From contig JACKHH010000013.1 in the NCBI GenBank assembly GCA_020639095.1, positions 17,618 to 81,617 on the forward strand: DNA of 64,000 nucleotides. The letters are read 5' to 3'. A program made the position numbers and the translations under genes. Positions 17,859 through 27,661 of this stretch are shown piece by piece. The first letter of the stretch is position 1, and every line of letters starts with the position of its first letter. Below the pieces are notes generated by a model. It was not told the origin of the DNA. It ran no database searches and saw nothing but the letters and a program-made list of their open reading frames with translations. The DNA is from Phycisphaerales bacterium (lineage in GTDB: Bacteria > Planctomycetota > Phycisphaerae > UBA1845).

Positions 17859-18044
17859 TTGAACCGCCAAGGCGCCAAGACTCCAAGAACAACAGTTTGG
17901 ATGGGTGGATTGGACACGTTTCGCTTGTCCATGGCGGGTGCGGATACGCGCACCATCCACAAACTCACCACTGACAAGCATAGCTTGTCAGTGCCACCCC
18001 AACCCAAACGCCGTTCTTGGCGTCTTGGCGTCTTGGCGGTTCAA
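17859..18044. repeat. Nested palindromic repeat cluster
   Basis: Outer arms 17859-17890 and 18013-18044 are inverted repeats matching at 30 of 32 positions (core CCGCCAAG.CGCCAAGAC.CCAAG). Between them lie two further palindromes: GGACA..TTCGCTTGTCC (17912-17930) and CACTGACAAGC..GCTTGTCAGTGCCACCCC (17969-18000). The inner pair recurs in the same order at 53387-53486. The stretch 17781-18116 between rsfS and the convergently placed end of hppA otherwise contains only the hppA terminator. Confidence 0.75.
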
Positions 18045-18047
18045 CGG

Positions 18048-18083
18048 GAAAAGAAAAAGCCCGGGACCTTGCGATCCCGGGCT
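18048..18083 (-). terminator. Rho-independent terminator of hppA
   Basis: On the minus strand AGCCCGGGA (18083-18075) pairs perfectly with TCCCGGGCT (18066-18058) around an eight-base loop and is followed by TTTTCTTTTC. It lies 34 bases after the hppA stop. Confidence 0.85.
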
Positions 18084-18116
18084 GGTATTGGGTTGTTGGG
18101 TTGTGGCTGTTGGCGC

Positions 18117-20777
18117 TTAGCCCAGGCCGAGCATGCTGCTGATCTGCGGGGCGAACTTCACGATGAGGCCCGCGAAGACGACGCTGACCATGCTCATCAG
18201 CTTGATGAGGATGTTGAGGCTCGGGCCCGAGGTGTCCTTGAACGGGTCACCGACGGTGTCGCCGACAACACCGGCTTTGTGGGCTTCGCTGCCCTTGCCG
18301 CCGTGCTTGCCGGTCTCGATCCACTTCTTGGCGTTATCCCAAGCGCCGCCGGCATTGGCCATGAAGATGGCGACCGCGAAACCGCTGGTCAAACCGCCCG
18401 CGAGCAACCCCATCACGCCCGGCACGCCGAAGAGCAGGCCGACGACGACGGGGATGATGATCGCCAGTAGCGACGGGAAGACCATTTCCTTCTGCGCACC
18501 CGCCGTCGAGATGGCCACGCAGTTCGCGTAGTCGGGAATGTTCTGGCCTTCGTGCGTGATCTGCTCGCGCGGCCAGTTTTCCGGATCGTTCGCATAGGCG
18601 TCGTCCTTGCCCTGCGACTTGAGGTACCCCTTGATCTTCCCGAACTGGCGACGGCACTCGTGCATCATCTCGTAGGCCGCTCGTCCCACAGCCTTCATCG
18701 TCAAAGCGCAGAAGAGGAACGCAAGCAGCACGCCGCAGAACAGGCCGCACAGCACCTTGGGATTCATCAAGGTGACGTCGTAGAAGGTCATGTACTGCTG
18801 GAGACTCGCGCGTTGCGTGTCAATCAGGTTGTACGTGTGACCGTCTACGTGTGTTTCGCGAACGAAGTCGTTCTCAGCCGATGCTTCGGCGAGCGAAGCA
18901 GCGGGGAAGGTCATGCCCGGGGTCAGGTTCTTGCGGGCCTTCGCGTTGAGCAGCATGAGTGCGCGGTACGCCCCTTCACCGGTGCCTTCGCGCCATTTCT
19001 GGGCGAACTTGCCGTAACCAATGTAGTAGATTTCATCCATGCCCGCGGCAGCATCGGTCTTGGCGGACTCGACGTGCGTCTGCACGTAGGCCATGGCTTC
19101 GCGCTGCTGACCCACGCGAACTTCCTCGACGTAGGCTGCGAGCAGGGCGAGCGCGGTGAGCGCAGCCGACCCGATGGCGAAACCCTTACCCGTGGCTGCC
19201 GTCGTGTTACCGAGTGAGTCGAGCGCGTCGGTGCGTTCGCGAACTTCCGGCTTCTGGTGGGTCATTTCCGCGTTGCCACCGGCGTTGTCGGCAATGGGGC
19301 CGTACGCGTCAGTCGCGAGCGTGATACCCAGCGTCGCGAGCATGCCGACCGCGGCGATACCCACACCGTACAGACCAAGCGTGAACTCCTGACCACCACC
19401 AGCCGCCACGAACGCGACGAGGATGCCGACGACGATGGTCGCCAGCGACGCCCAGGTGCTCTTCATGCCTTCCGCGACACCGGCGATGATAACCGTCGCG
19501 GGTCCGGTGATGGCTTGTTCGGCGATGTCCTGCGTGGGTTTGTATTCGTAGCTGGTGTAATACTCGGTGGCTTTACCAATGATGATACCGGATACAAGTC
19601 CGGCGATGACGCTGAGCGCTACGCCCCACCAACGCACACCCGGGACATCGCCGAGCAGCATGTAGCAGATGACGAACGCGGCAATTGCAATGAGGAAGCT
19701 GCTGCCGTTCACGCCCTTGCCGAGCGCGCCCATGAGCTGGCCCATCGTCGCACCTTCCTGCGTCCGCACCATATAGATGCCGAGGATGCTGAGGATGATG
19801 CCGATACCCGCCATCACCATCGGGACCGCCAGGAAACGCATGGCTGCGTCGGTCGTGACGTCGGTGCCTTCGGGGAAGAGTCGCGATGCGGCAGCCACAC
19901 CGAGGGCCGCCGTCGCAAGGATCGAACCGGCGTACGATTCGTAAAGGTCAGCGCCCATGCCTGCGACGTCGCCGACGTTGTCACCGACGTTGTCGGCGAT
20001 CGCGGCGGGGTTGCGGGGGTCGTCTTCGGGAATTCCCGCTTCGACCTTACCGACGAGGTCGGCGCCGACGTCGGCAGCCTTGGTGTAGATACCACCACCG
20101 ACGCGGGCGAAGAGTGCCTGCGTGCTGGCGCCCATACCGAAGGTGAGCATGACCACGGTGATTTCGTTAAGGCCCATGTGCGGGGCGAACTTGTAGAGAA
20201 TCAGGAACCAGGCGCTGATGTCGATCAGCGCGAAGCCGACGACGACCAGACCCATGACCGCACCGGCGCGGAACGCGACGACCAAGCCGCGGTTGAGGCT
20301 ATGACGCGCGCCTGCGGTCGTGCGGTGCGCGGCCATCGTCGCGGTACGCATACCCAGGTACCCGCAGAGACCGCTAAAGAAACCACCGGTAAGGAACGCG
20401 ATGGGCACGATCTTGTGCTGCACGTGGAGCACGAAGGCCATGAACGCGAGAACCAGCGCAAGGAGGACAAACACGACCGTCACCACCTTGTACTGCCGCG
20501 CGAGGTACGCCATGGCGCCGTCGCGGACGTAGGAGGCGATCTGGATCATGTTGGGATCACCCTCATCCGAGGCCTTCACCTCGTTGTAGAACTTGAGGGC
20601 GAAGATGAGTGCGACGATCGCGAAGATCGGCGCCACCCACCAGATCATGGGAATGCCATGTTCGGGGCGCAAGTGCTCGCCCGCATCTTGCGCAAAGGCC
20701 ACATTGGCGGATACCCCAAGCGCCGCTACGAGCGCCAGCAGGATCCACCCCGCCTGTTTCATCTTTGAAGCGTTCAA
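18117..20777 (-). CDS. hppA: Membrane-bound ion-translocating pyrophosphatase, K+-dependent type
   Basis: An 886-residue multi-pass membrane enzyme that hydrolyses pyrophosphate and pumps H+ or Na+. Signature substrate-binding sequences are intact: KAADVGADLVGKVEAGIPEDDPRNPAAIADNVGDNVGD and the C-terminal HKAGVVGDTVGDPFKDTSGPS. The GNTTAATGKG segment (about 522-530) carries Ala where K+-independent enzymes have Lys, pointing to the K+-dependent class; whether it pumps Na+ or H+ is not decided here. Odd points: an N-terminal signal-like segment ending ANVAFAQD, and an extra loop of about 120 residues (roughly 549-668) between two membrane helices. The best start is TTG at 20777, eight bases after GAGGAG; the ATG at 20762 has no ribosome binding site. 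A terminator follows the gene. Confidence 0.95.
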   Translation of the reverse strand: MNASKMKQAGWILLALVAALGVSANVAFAQDAGEHLRPEHGIPMIWWVAPIFAIVALIFALKFYNEVKASDEGDPNMIQIASYVRDGAMAYLARQYKVVTVVFVLLALVLAFMAFVLHVQHKIVPIAFLTGGFFSGLCGYLGMRTATMAAHRTTAGARHSLNRGLVVAFRAGAVMGLVVVGFALIDISAWFLILYKFAPHMGLNEITVVMLTFGMGASTQALFARVGGGIYTKAADVGADLVGKVEAGIPEDDPRNPAAIADNVGDNVGDVAGMGADLYESYAGSILATAALGVAAASRLFPEGTDVTTDAAMRFLAVPMVMAGIGIILSILGIYMVRTQEGATMGQLMGALGKGVNGSSFLIAIAAFVICYMLLGDVPGVRWWGVALSVIAGLVSGIIIGKATEYYTSYEYKPTQDIAEQAITGPATVIIAGVAEGMKSTWASLATIVVGILVAFVAAGGGQEFTLGLYGVGIAAVGMLATLGITLATDAYGPIADNAGGNAEMTHQKPEVRERTDALDSLGNTTAATGKGFAIGSAALTALALLAAYVEEVRVGQQREAMAYVQTHVESAKTDAAAGMDEIYYIGYGKFAQKWREGTGEGAYRALMLLNAKARKNLTPGMTFPAASLAEASAENDFVRETHVDGHTYNLIDTQRASLQQYMTFYDVTLMNPKVLCGLFCGVLLAFLFCALTMKAVGRAAYEMMHECRRQFGKIKGYLKSQGKDDAYANDPENWPREQITHEGQNIPDYANCVAISTAGAQKEMVFPSLLAIIIPVVVGLLFGVPGVMGLLAGGLTSGFAVAIFMANAGGAWDNAKKWIETGKHGGKGSEAHKAGVVGDTVGDPFKDTSGPSLNILIKLMSMVSVVFAGLIVKFAPQISSMLGLG

Positions 20778-21141
20778 GACCTGATCTCCTCTTTGAGCGC
20801 CGACACCTTGCCCGGCAGGCCGGGATCAGGGCCGTGAAAAACACGCGCGGTCCGCAATAAAACCGGTATTGACAAAGGCTTATACTTCTAGGGCCATGCG
20901 CCCCCGCGCCAGAAGGCGGGACTATAGCAACTCCAGGCGCGAAGTCCAGACCGTTGACGATATCTCAAGCGACACGCCCCCACCCGCGTGACCCAAATTC
21001 ACAGGCCGTGACAATCGGATCGTTGCCAGCCGACCGGTGAACCGCTAGGGTGCCTCGTCGATCTCGCGCGTCGCCAACGGGGCGGCTCGGGAGACGCTGC
21101 CGATAATCGCATGCGACACGCCCAGACGAGGCCCGATCCCC
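20778..21141. other. Divergent intergenic region between hppA and apt
   Basis: These 364 bases separate the divergent hppA and apt starts. The only notable feature is an AT-rich patch at 20855-20890 (including TTGACA at 20869 and TATACT at 20881, spaced too closely to be one promoter). No RNA gene, riboswitch or repeat is recognised. Confidence 0.45.
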
Positions 21142-21687
21142 ATGGCTCAGACCGCTCCGCTCAGCGTTACCGATCTCTCCGCGCTCATCCGTGATGTGCC
21201 CGACTTTCCCAAACCGGGGATTGTCTTCAAGGACATTACACCGTTGCTCGCGGACCCGGCGGGTCTGGCCCTCGCCGTCGAGTGCCTGGCCCAACCGTTT
21301 CGTCGCATGAACATCGACAAAGTCGTGGGAGCCGAGTCGCGGGGCTTCATCTTTGGGACGGCCGTCGCTCAAAGCTTATCGGCTGGCTTCGTACCTGTGC
21401 GCAAGCCGGATAAGCTCCCGCGCAAGACCATCAGCCGGACATACGAACTGGAATATGGCCAGAACGCGCTGCACCTGCACGATGACGCCATCTCCGAAGG
21501 CGAGTCAATTCTGCTTGTGGACGATCTGCTCGCGACGGGCGGAACGGTGGCTGCCTGCGGCGAACTCGTCGAGTCGCTGGGCGGGCGGATCGCGGGCATC
21601 GCGTTCCTGATCGAACTCGCGTTTCTCAACGGTCGCAGCCGGATCGCCAAGTACCCGGTACACGCGGTGCTCAGCTACGACTCGTAG
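21142..21687 (+). CDS. apt: Adenine phosphoribosyltransferase
   Basis: A 181-residue cytosolic purine-salvage enzyme making AMP from adenine and PRPP. The start region LSALIRDVPDFPKPGIVFKDITPLLADP is the APT hallmark, GAESRGFIFG follows, and the PRPP-binding motif is ILLVDDLLATGGT. The C-terminal GIAFLIELAFLNGRSRI is also typical. Length is normal. The ATG at 21142 has a weak upstream AGACGAGG. It stands alone, divergent from hppA. Confidence 0.96.
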   Translation: MAQTAPLSVTDLSALIRDVPDFPKPGIVFKDITPLLADPAGLALAVECLAQPFRRMNIDKVVGAESRGFIFGTAVAQSLSAGFVPVRKPDKLPRKTISRTYELEYGQNALHLHDDAISEGESILLVDDLLATGGTVAACGELVESLGGRIAGIAFLIELAFLNGRSRIAKYPVHAVLSYDS

Positions 21688-22046
21688 CGACCGGCGCCGG
21701 CGGCTGACCCAGCAGCCGTAAGGTACTAATTAACAATCCGTTACAGCAACACGAGGAGCTTCCGCGTATACCTTTGGGGACGCGGTAAGGATTGGTCTGC
21801 GCGCTGATTCGGTCTCTCGCGCAAATGCGCGGTTCACCGATGAATAGAAGGGCTTGAGGTGGCGCGAAGGCCCTGGATTTGCTGTGTATTCTTGTCGGGC
21901 GGGAGACTGGGAAGGATTCCGCCAGTTGGCAGCGGTGTAGAATCCACGGGCTGCCGGGTTGCCGTGCGCGGATTTGCCCGAAGTGGGGCGGACGCACGCG
22001 CCGCGGCCCGCCGACCTTGCCCGTCGTGGACAACACGGTGATTTCA
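21688..22046. other. Leader region before the long plus-strand gene train
   Basis: These 359 bases hold no gene I can support. The reading frame of the next gene is open back to 21879, but translation from there lacks a start site and gives an Arg/Cys/Gly-rich extension unlike an export signal. The promoter of the 22-45 kb gene train should lie here; no clear hexamers are visible. Confidence 0.4.
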
Positions 22047-25000
22047 ATGGCGCGGCTTGCCGCGTTTCCGATCGAGGACCCATCCGTGCCCCAAGCGGAC
22101 TTTGTGACCCTGCGCTGTGCCCGTGGGCGGCGACGCCTCGGGGATAGACTGCGCGGTGGGCGGGTGCTGGGAATTTGTGCGCTGGTTGCGGTTTGCTTCG
22201 CTTGCTTGCCAGCCACGGTTTGGGCGCAGCGGAATACGGACTGGCGCACGCAGCTCGCGCCGCAGCCCGGATTATTGCCACGCAATCCGGCTCTAGAGAA
22301 CCTGCTGCGCACGGCTGAGGATGCGCTGGCGCGGCGCGACTGGAAGCTCGCGATCGATTCGCTCCAGCGGATCATCGATGATGCGCACGGTGCGTTGCTG
22401 CCCACGAACGATGAGAACGAGACGTATATCGTGCGCGAGTCGGCGCGGCGACGGGCGACGGCACTTCTGGCTGCGATGCCGCCTGAGGGTTTGTCCGCCT
22501 ATCGGCTGCTGAACGATGGACGGGCTGCCACGCTTTGGCAATGGGCGCGTGAAGACGGTGATGAGGACGCGCTGCGCACGCTGGTTGAACGCTACCTGTT
22601 GAGCAGTACCGGCGACAATGGTGCGGACTTTCTGGCGGCGCTGCTGATCGATCGCGGATTGGCGGCTGACGCGCTGAACGTGCTCGATCGCATCGATGCG
22701 TGGTGCGCGGATTCGGACGTGCCGGTCGCGCGGCGGGCGAGCAAGCGGGCGGTGTGCTGGCTCATGCTGGGCGACCGCGCGCGTGCGGAAGCGACACTCG
22801 AACCGGCGCGCTCGGTAAATCCCAATGATGCATCATTGGCTGCGGTCGCGGACCTTATCGCGACGGGCTGGAGTGCGTATCGCCCGGGCAGTCCGCGCGC
22901 GCCGGAGGAATCGTGGCCACTCGCAGGTGGCAGCGATTGGCGCAGCGGGGTCATGCCCGCGACATCCCCGGAACTCAGCGAGAATTCTCCTTGGCGCTAT
23001 CCGCTGCTGTCGGACGAGCCCGACTGGTGGGATCGCGAGTACCTGCCGAATCGCGACCGGGATCGCGGGCTACCGGCTGCTTCCGCGGTCATCGGCGATG
23101 GTCGCGTTTTCGTGAAGAACCTCGATCAGATTCAGGCGCTCGACGTCGAGAGTCTCGAACCGTTGTGGCACACTCGACCGCCCACGGAGACCGGCTCCAC
23201 GCCGCGCTATCGCAACATGCGCGGATTCGGCATGCCTGGGAACGAACGGGTGTTCGACAGCTTCAGCACACGCGACCGGATGCTCTACGACTACGTCGGT
23301 ACCGCGCTCGCGGTCGCGGACGGGATGGTGTTCGAGATCGAACGCGAAGGTGCGGGCGAGTATGCCCACGCGGATTCGGACCGGACGGAGTTCTCCTCGC
23401 CGCAGGTGAAGAAGGAGCGGATAGGGTCTCGACTGGTCGCGCGCGACGCGGAGTCGGGGGCGATTCGCTGGGAGCGCGGCAGGACGGGCGCGACCAACGA
23501 TCCGCTCGGCGAGGTGGATTTTCTGAGCGTTCCAATTTCGCTGCCGACGCGCGAGGCGCGCGATAGCGGCGACGAGTTGTGGGTGACGTTCGCGCGACGC
23601 AATGACATCTATATTTGCGTGCTTGATCCGCAATCGGGCGCATTGCGCCGCGAGATGTTGTTGTGCAGTGTCGATATGCGCGAACTCGACGGCATGCTGC
23701 ACGAAGCCGTTTATCCCGCGACCGATGGACGCACGTTGTATTTCGCGATGTCGGCGGGGCTGGTACTCGCGGTGGATGTGGATGAGTTTGCGCTGCTCTG
23801 GGGCACGACGTATCCGCGTTCGCCACAGAGTGATCGCGGGTTCGAGCCCGCTAACTGGTTTTGCGGCCCGCCGGTGATCAGCGGCCGCACGCTGCTGGCT
23901 GCTTCGCCGGATTCGAGCCGATTGCTGGCGCTGGATCGCTCCTCGGGCGGTGTGCTGTGGACTTATCCGCGGCCCGCGGGCGCGTACTATCTGTTAGCTG
24001 CGGATGATCGCAACGTGTGGATCGGCGGCGACGCGTTCACCTGTCTCGACATCGTCGACGGGCGGGAAGTTTGGCGGGCGTTCGACGGGGCTGCGGTCAA
24101 TGTGACCGGACGTGCAGCCCTGAGCGGGAATCACCTGCTTATTCCGACGCTTGAAGGGCTCGATGTGGTTGATGCGACGACCGGTGAGGCGCAGCCAGGC
24201 CGATCGCTGCCGCAGGATCAACTTCCGCTGGGGAATCTGCTGTGCGTGGCGAGCGCGATGTTCAGCGTCGACACGAACGAGGTGCGCAAGTTCCCCGACC
24301 TCACGCTTTCGTACCCGCGACAGCTCGCGCGTTTCGAAGCCGACCCGACCAATGCGGGCGCGGCGCGGCGACTTTCCTGGATGGAGCTCCTTCGCGGAAA
24401 TCCCAAGCGCACGCTGGAGGTGCAGGATCAATCGCAGTGGACCCCGGGCGGCGACGGGCGCTACGATCGCGACATGGCGCGCATCCGCATCGACGCGCTG
24501 CTCCAGATCGCCGCGTTGCCGGAATCGACCGACGTGCACGCAGCCGATCTGCTCCACGAGGCGATCGCGCTGGCGGATTCCGACTTCGACCGGTTGCGCG
24601 CAACGCTGCAATACGCGCTGCGGCTGCATCGTACCGGGCGAAGCGTGGACGCGTACCTCACGCTGTGGGCGCTGGGGTGCACGACGGCGGGTGATGGTTA
24701 CGTGACGATCGAACCGCGCTTGCGCAACAAGTCCCGGCTGGTGATTGCGTCGGTGCTCTCGCGACTGGAACGCGACCTGACGTCGCGGCAGCTCGCGGAG
24801 ATCGCAGCCAAGACGCAGGCAGCGCTCGCGGATGCGGTGGCTGCCCTTGATGACGTGAATACCGCGAACGAGGGTCGTCGCAAGCTGCTGCAACTCGCGG
24901 AACTCGATGATGCCGGTGGGGCGGGGCAGGCTGCTTTGCTGGCGTTGGGTCAGGCGGAGTACTCGGCTGGCCAGTTTGAACGCAGCGAGCAGCATTTCCG

Positions 25001-26603
25001 CGAGGCGATTCGCCGGGATCGCGTGTCGGCGACGACGGCGGAGGCGATGCGCGAGTTGATCGTGCAGTATCTCGATCCGCGGCAGGATTTGCCGGCGGCA
25101 GCCAGTCGTTTGATTGATGAGCTTTCGCGGCAGAATGTGCGCACGCTCGCGACGTCGGACGGCGAGTCGGTCGAGTTGAATGTCGAGGTTGCCCGGCTTC
25201 GTGAATTGGCGGGCTCGCCGGCGACGTTTGACGACTTCAGTCGGCGGTTCGCGATGAAACCATTGACCAGCAACGATCCGCTTCCGCATATTCCCGCGAC
25301 GTCGTTGGTGGAATACGCGTCAAACACGCCGGAGGCAGCCGCCAATGAAGCGCTGCTCTTCGACGCGCCGAACCAGCTCCGCGCCCTGCATCTGGGCGAT
25401 TGGGAAATATCATGGACGACGGCACTGCATCTGCTGGGGTCGTTCAACGGGCTGGATCAAGACGCAGCACAGAGTGACCAGCCGCCGCACACGGTGGCGC
25501 AGTGGGACGGGCAGACCGCGGTCATCAGCGGTGCGGACGGCTTGTTTGGCGTGGGGATGCTTACGGGCCGACGCTTGTGGGGCATCGGCTACGAGGACGA
25601 CCTGCTCGCGAGCCAGATGGCGCTGCGGAACCGCTTGGTCGCGATCGACCGGGGCAGGATGATCTGCGCGCCGCGGCGCGGTGTGCTCACGTGTGCGTCG
25701 GTGGTGGATGGCGGCGACGTGCGCTGGGAACGGATCCTGCGCAGCGAGCAGGTGGATACGGTTTTCCTCAAGGACGCCTACTGCATCACGCTCGACAACC
25801 TGCGGCAGCGGGCGACGGCGTACGACGCGAACAACGGTCGGCACATCAGCTCGATCGAATTCAAGCAGCCCAAGGACGACCTGATGCCCATTCCGGTGGT
25901 GTATGATCGCGACCACCTTGTCGGGCCGGCTGATGACCACACGATCGTGTGCTTTGGCTTGCGTGACGGCACGGAGAATTGGCGCTACGCGATGCCCTCG
26001 GAGCTGCGCTGGGCGTTCAACGCGGGCGACGGCTACATCGGGGCGTGCAGCGCGGAGGGGCACATTCGGCTCATTGACATTCTGAGTGGCGAGGTCGCGC
26101 TGGAGACGCAGCTTGACGAGGCGAGCGCCGGTTACGTCGAGGGCGTGGTGCACGGCGACACGTTGCTGGTGATGCCCGCGGTGATGACTGAACGCGGCGG
26201 GTTTGATCCGATGCTGATCAGCCTGGACATGGCGACGGGCGCGGTGCGCTGGAAGCGCAGCGGGTTTGGTGTGACCGGCGCCAGCCAGTTCGCGTTGTGG
26301 AAGCTGCTGCACGTGGCGGATGACGTCGTGCCGATGTTTCGCCGGCAAGACCCGGTCGAACTCGAAGTGAGTCCGCCGCCGCGCGCCTTGATCGCGGTGG
26401 AGATCGTCGACAAAAACGCCGGGGAAACGGTGGAACCCGTGGTGCCCACCGGGCATCGCGCGGACTCGCGTGATTGGTTGACCGGTGAGTTCGGCGTCTG
26501 GCCAGGCTGGCTGCTGATGGGCACGAAGCACGGGATTCTCGCGCTTGAGACGGTGAGCATGAACGAACCACCGACGCAGGTGGACACGGAGGTGCGGCAA
26601 TGA
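22047..26603 (+). CDS. Very large secreted protein with two PQQ-like beta-propeller regions and TPR-like helices
   Basis: A 1,518-residue protein. The ATG at 22047 is chosen because a signal peptide (GRVLGICALVAVCFACLPATVWAQ, about 35-60) follows it; its ribosome binding site is weak. After the cleavage site come helical TPR-like repeats (about 75-270), then a first PQQ-like propeller with blades such as VARDAESGAIRWERG, LALDRSSGGVLWTYP and CLDIVDGREVWRAF, a second helical region with QAEYSAGQFERSEQHFREAI, and a second propeller (about 1120-1470) with CASVVDGGDVRWERI, CFGLRDGTENWRYAMP, SLDMATGAVRWKR. Most blades keep the Gly-x-x-x-W pattern of the pyrrolo-quinoline-quinone-like family, usually a scaffold rather than a cofactor enzyme. 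Expected in the periplasm or envelope. The stop overlaps the next start (ATGA), so the two are coupled. Confidence 0.85.
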   Translation: MARLAAFPIEDPSVPQADFVTLRCARGRRRLGDRLRGGRVLGICALVAVCFACLPATVWAQRNTDWRTQLAPQPGLLPRNPALENLLRTAEDALARRDWKLAIDSLQRIIDDAHGALLPTNDENETYIVRESARRRATALLAAMPPEGLSAYRLLNDGRAATLWQWAREDGDEDALRTLVERYLLSSTGDNGADFLAALLIDRGLAADALNVLDRIDAWCADSDVPVARRASKRAVCWLMLGDRARAEATLEPARSVNPNDASLAAVADLIATGWSAYRPGSPRAPEESWPLAGGSDWRSGVMPATSPELSENSPWRYPLLSDEPDWWDREYLPNRDRDRGLPAASAVIGDGRVFVKNLDQIQALDVESLEPLWHTRPPTETGSTPRYRNMRGFGMPGNERVFDSFSTRDRMLYDYVGTALAVADGMVFEIEREGAGEYAHADSDRTEFSSPQVKKERIGSRLVARDAESGAIRWERGRTGATNDPLGEVDFLSVPISLPTREARDSGDELWVTFARRNDIYICVLDPQSGALRREMLLCSVDMRELDGMLHEAVYPATDGRTLYFAMSAGLVLAVDVDEFALLWGTTYPRSPQSDRGFEPANWFCGPPVISGRTLLAASPDSSRLLALDRSSGGVLWTYPRPAGAYYLLAADDRNVWIGGDAFTCLDIVDGREVWRAFDGAAVNVTGRAALSGNHLLIPTLEGLDVVDATTGEAQPGRSLPQDQLPLGNLLCVASAMFSVDTNEVRKFPDLTLSYPRQLARFEADPTNAGAARRLSWMELLRGNPKRTLEVQDQSQWTPGGDGRYDRDMARIRIDALLQIAALPESTDVHAADLLHEAIALADSDFDRLRATLQYALRLHRTGRSVDAYLTLWALGCTTAGDGYVTIEPRLRNKSRLVIASVLSRLERDLTSRQLAEIAAKTQAALADAVAALDDVNTANEGRRKLLQLAELDDAGGAGQAALLALGQAEYSAGQFERSEQHFREAIRRDRVSATTAEAMRELIVQYLDPRQDLPAAASRLIDELSRQNVRTLATSDGESVELNVEVARLRELAGSPATFDDFSRRFAMKPLTSNDPLPHIPATSLVEYASNTPEAAANEALLFDAPNQLRALHLGDWEISWTTALHLLGSFNGLDQDAAQSDQPPHTVAQWDGQTAVISGADGLFGVGMLTGRRLWGIGYEDDLLASQMALRNRLVAIDRGRMICAPRRGVLTCASVVDGGDVRWERILRSEQVDTVFLKDAYCITLDNLRQRATAYDANNGRHISSIEFKQPKDDLMPIPVVYDRDHLVGPADDHTIVCFGLRDGTENWRYAMPSELRWAFNAGDGYIGACSAEGHIRLIDILSGEVALETQLDEASAGYVEGVVHGDTLLVMPAVMTERGGFDPMLISLDMATGAVRWKRSGFGVTGASQFALWKLLHVADDVVPMFRRQDPVELEVSPPPRALIAVEIVDKNAGETVEPVVPTGHRADSRDWLTGEFGVWPGWLLMGTKHGILALETVSMNEPPTQVDTEVRQ

Positions 26604-27655
26604 GTTCGCGGCTCCTGATCATCACGCTGGTCATTGTGCTTGCGCTGGGTAATACAGCACGCGCTCAGACGGATCAGCCCGCGCCGCGCATGCTGCCTAA
26701 GCACGTCACGCCGGAGACGGACGCAGCCATACGCAAGGGGCTCGACTTTCTCGCGCGAATGCAGGGGCGCGACGGCGCGTGGCGCAATCGCAGCGGATAC
26801 GGGACGTATCCCGTGGCAATGTCGGCGCTCGCCGGTCTTGCGTTTCTGGCCAATGGCAGCACGACGACGCAGGGGCCTTACGCGCCGAATGTTGATCGCG
26901 TCACCGAGTTCTTGTTGAGTTGTCGCACGCCGTCGGGGCTGATTGCGCGGATGGATGAAGCCGAGGGTCGCCCGATGTATGGCCACGGGTTCAGCATGCT
27001 TTTTCTCGCGGAAGTGTACGGCATGACGGAGGATACCGACCGGCAAACGCGCATCCGCGAAACGCTGCAAGCCGCGGTGCAGCTCACCGCGCAAAGTCAA
27101 AGCCCGCTCGGCGGATGGATCTACATGCCTGACGGCAACAGCGACGAGGGTTCGGTGACGATCACGCAGCTTCAGGCGCTGCGCGCGTGTCGCAACGCAG
27201 GCATCGCGGTGCCCAAGGAAACGATCGATCGGGCGCTGCGCTACCTGGAGATGTCGTTCCGCTCCGATGGTGGAATTGCCTATCGCGCGCGGCAGGCCGG
27301 TCCGTCGCGCCCGCCGATCACGGCAGCGGCTGTTTGCTGCTGGTTCAACTGCGGCGACTACGACAACCCAATGGCGAAGCGCGCGCTCCAGTTCTGCCAC
27401 AGCACGCTGGGCGTCGGTCAAGGCGAATTGGGACACTATTTCTACGCGCACCTGTACTACTCGCAGGCAATCTACCTCTCCGACGACGCAGCAAGTTGGG
27501 ACAAGTATTACCCGGAGATTCGCGACAAATTCCTGAAGACACAGAAGGAGGACGGTTCGTGGCAAGGCGATAGCGTGGGGCTGCCGTATGGCACGGCGCT
27601 TGCGACGATCATCCTTCAGATTCCGTATAATCGCCTGCCAATCATGCAGCGATGA
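26600..27655 (+). CDS. Secreted prenyltransferase/squalene-cyclase-fold repeat protein
   Basis: A 351-residue protein whose ATG overlaps the preceding stop. Signal peptide: LLIITLVIVLALGNTARAQ. The body is an alpha/alpha barrel-type repeat: DFLARMQGRDGAWRN, YLEMSFRSDGGIAYRAR, FLKTQKEDGSWQGD, with GY(G/x)TYPVAMSALAGLAFLA between, as in the prenyltransferase and squalene oxidase repeat families. The DxDD motif of true squalene-hopene cyclases is absent, so enzymatic cyclisation is unlikely; planctomycete members are generally structural or binding proteins of unknown function. It precedes the MoxR gene, from which it is separated by the inverted-repeat element at 27662-28154. Confidence 0.85.
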   Translation: MSSRLLIITLVIVLALGNTARAQTDQPAPRMLPKHVTPETDAAIRKGLDFLARMQGRDGAWRNRSGYGTYPVAMSALAGLAFLANGSTTTQGPYAPNVDRVTEFLLSCRTPSGLIARMDEAEGRPMYGHGFSMLFLAEVYGMTEDTDRQTRIRETLQAAVQLTAQSQSPLGGWIYMPDGNSDEGSVTITQLQALRACRNAGIAVPKETIDRALRYLEMSFRSDGGIAYRARQAGPSRPPITAAAVCCWFNCGDYDNPMAKRALQFCHSTLGVGQGELGHYFYAHLYYSQAIYLSDDAASWDKYYPEIRDKFLKTQKEDGSWQGDSVGLPYGTALATIILQIPYNRLPIMQR

Positions 27656-27661
27656 GGGTTG

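Noticed and set aside
19257..20768. 503-codon frame antisense to hppA
   Set aside because: Asp/His/Arg-biased mirror of a membrane protein gene; hppA signatures are decisive.
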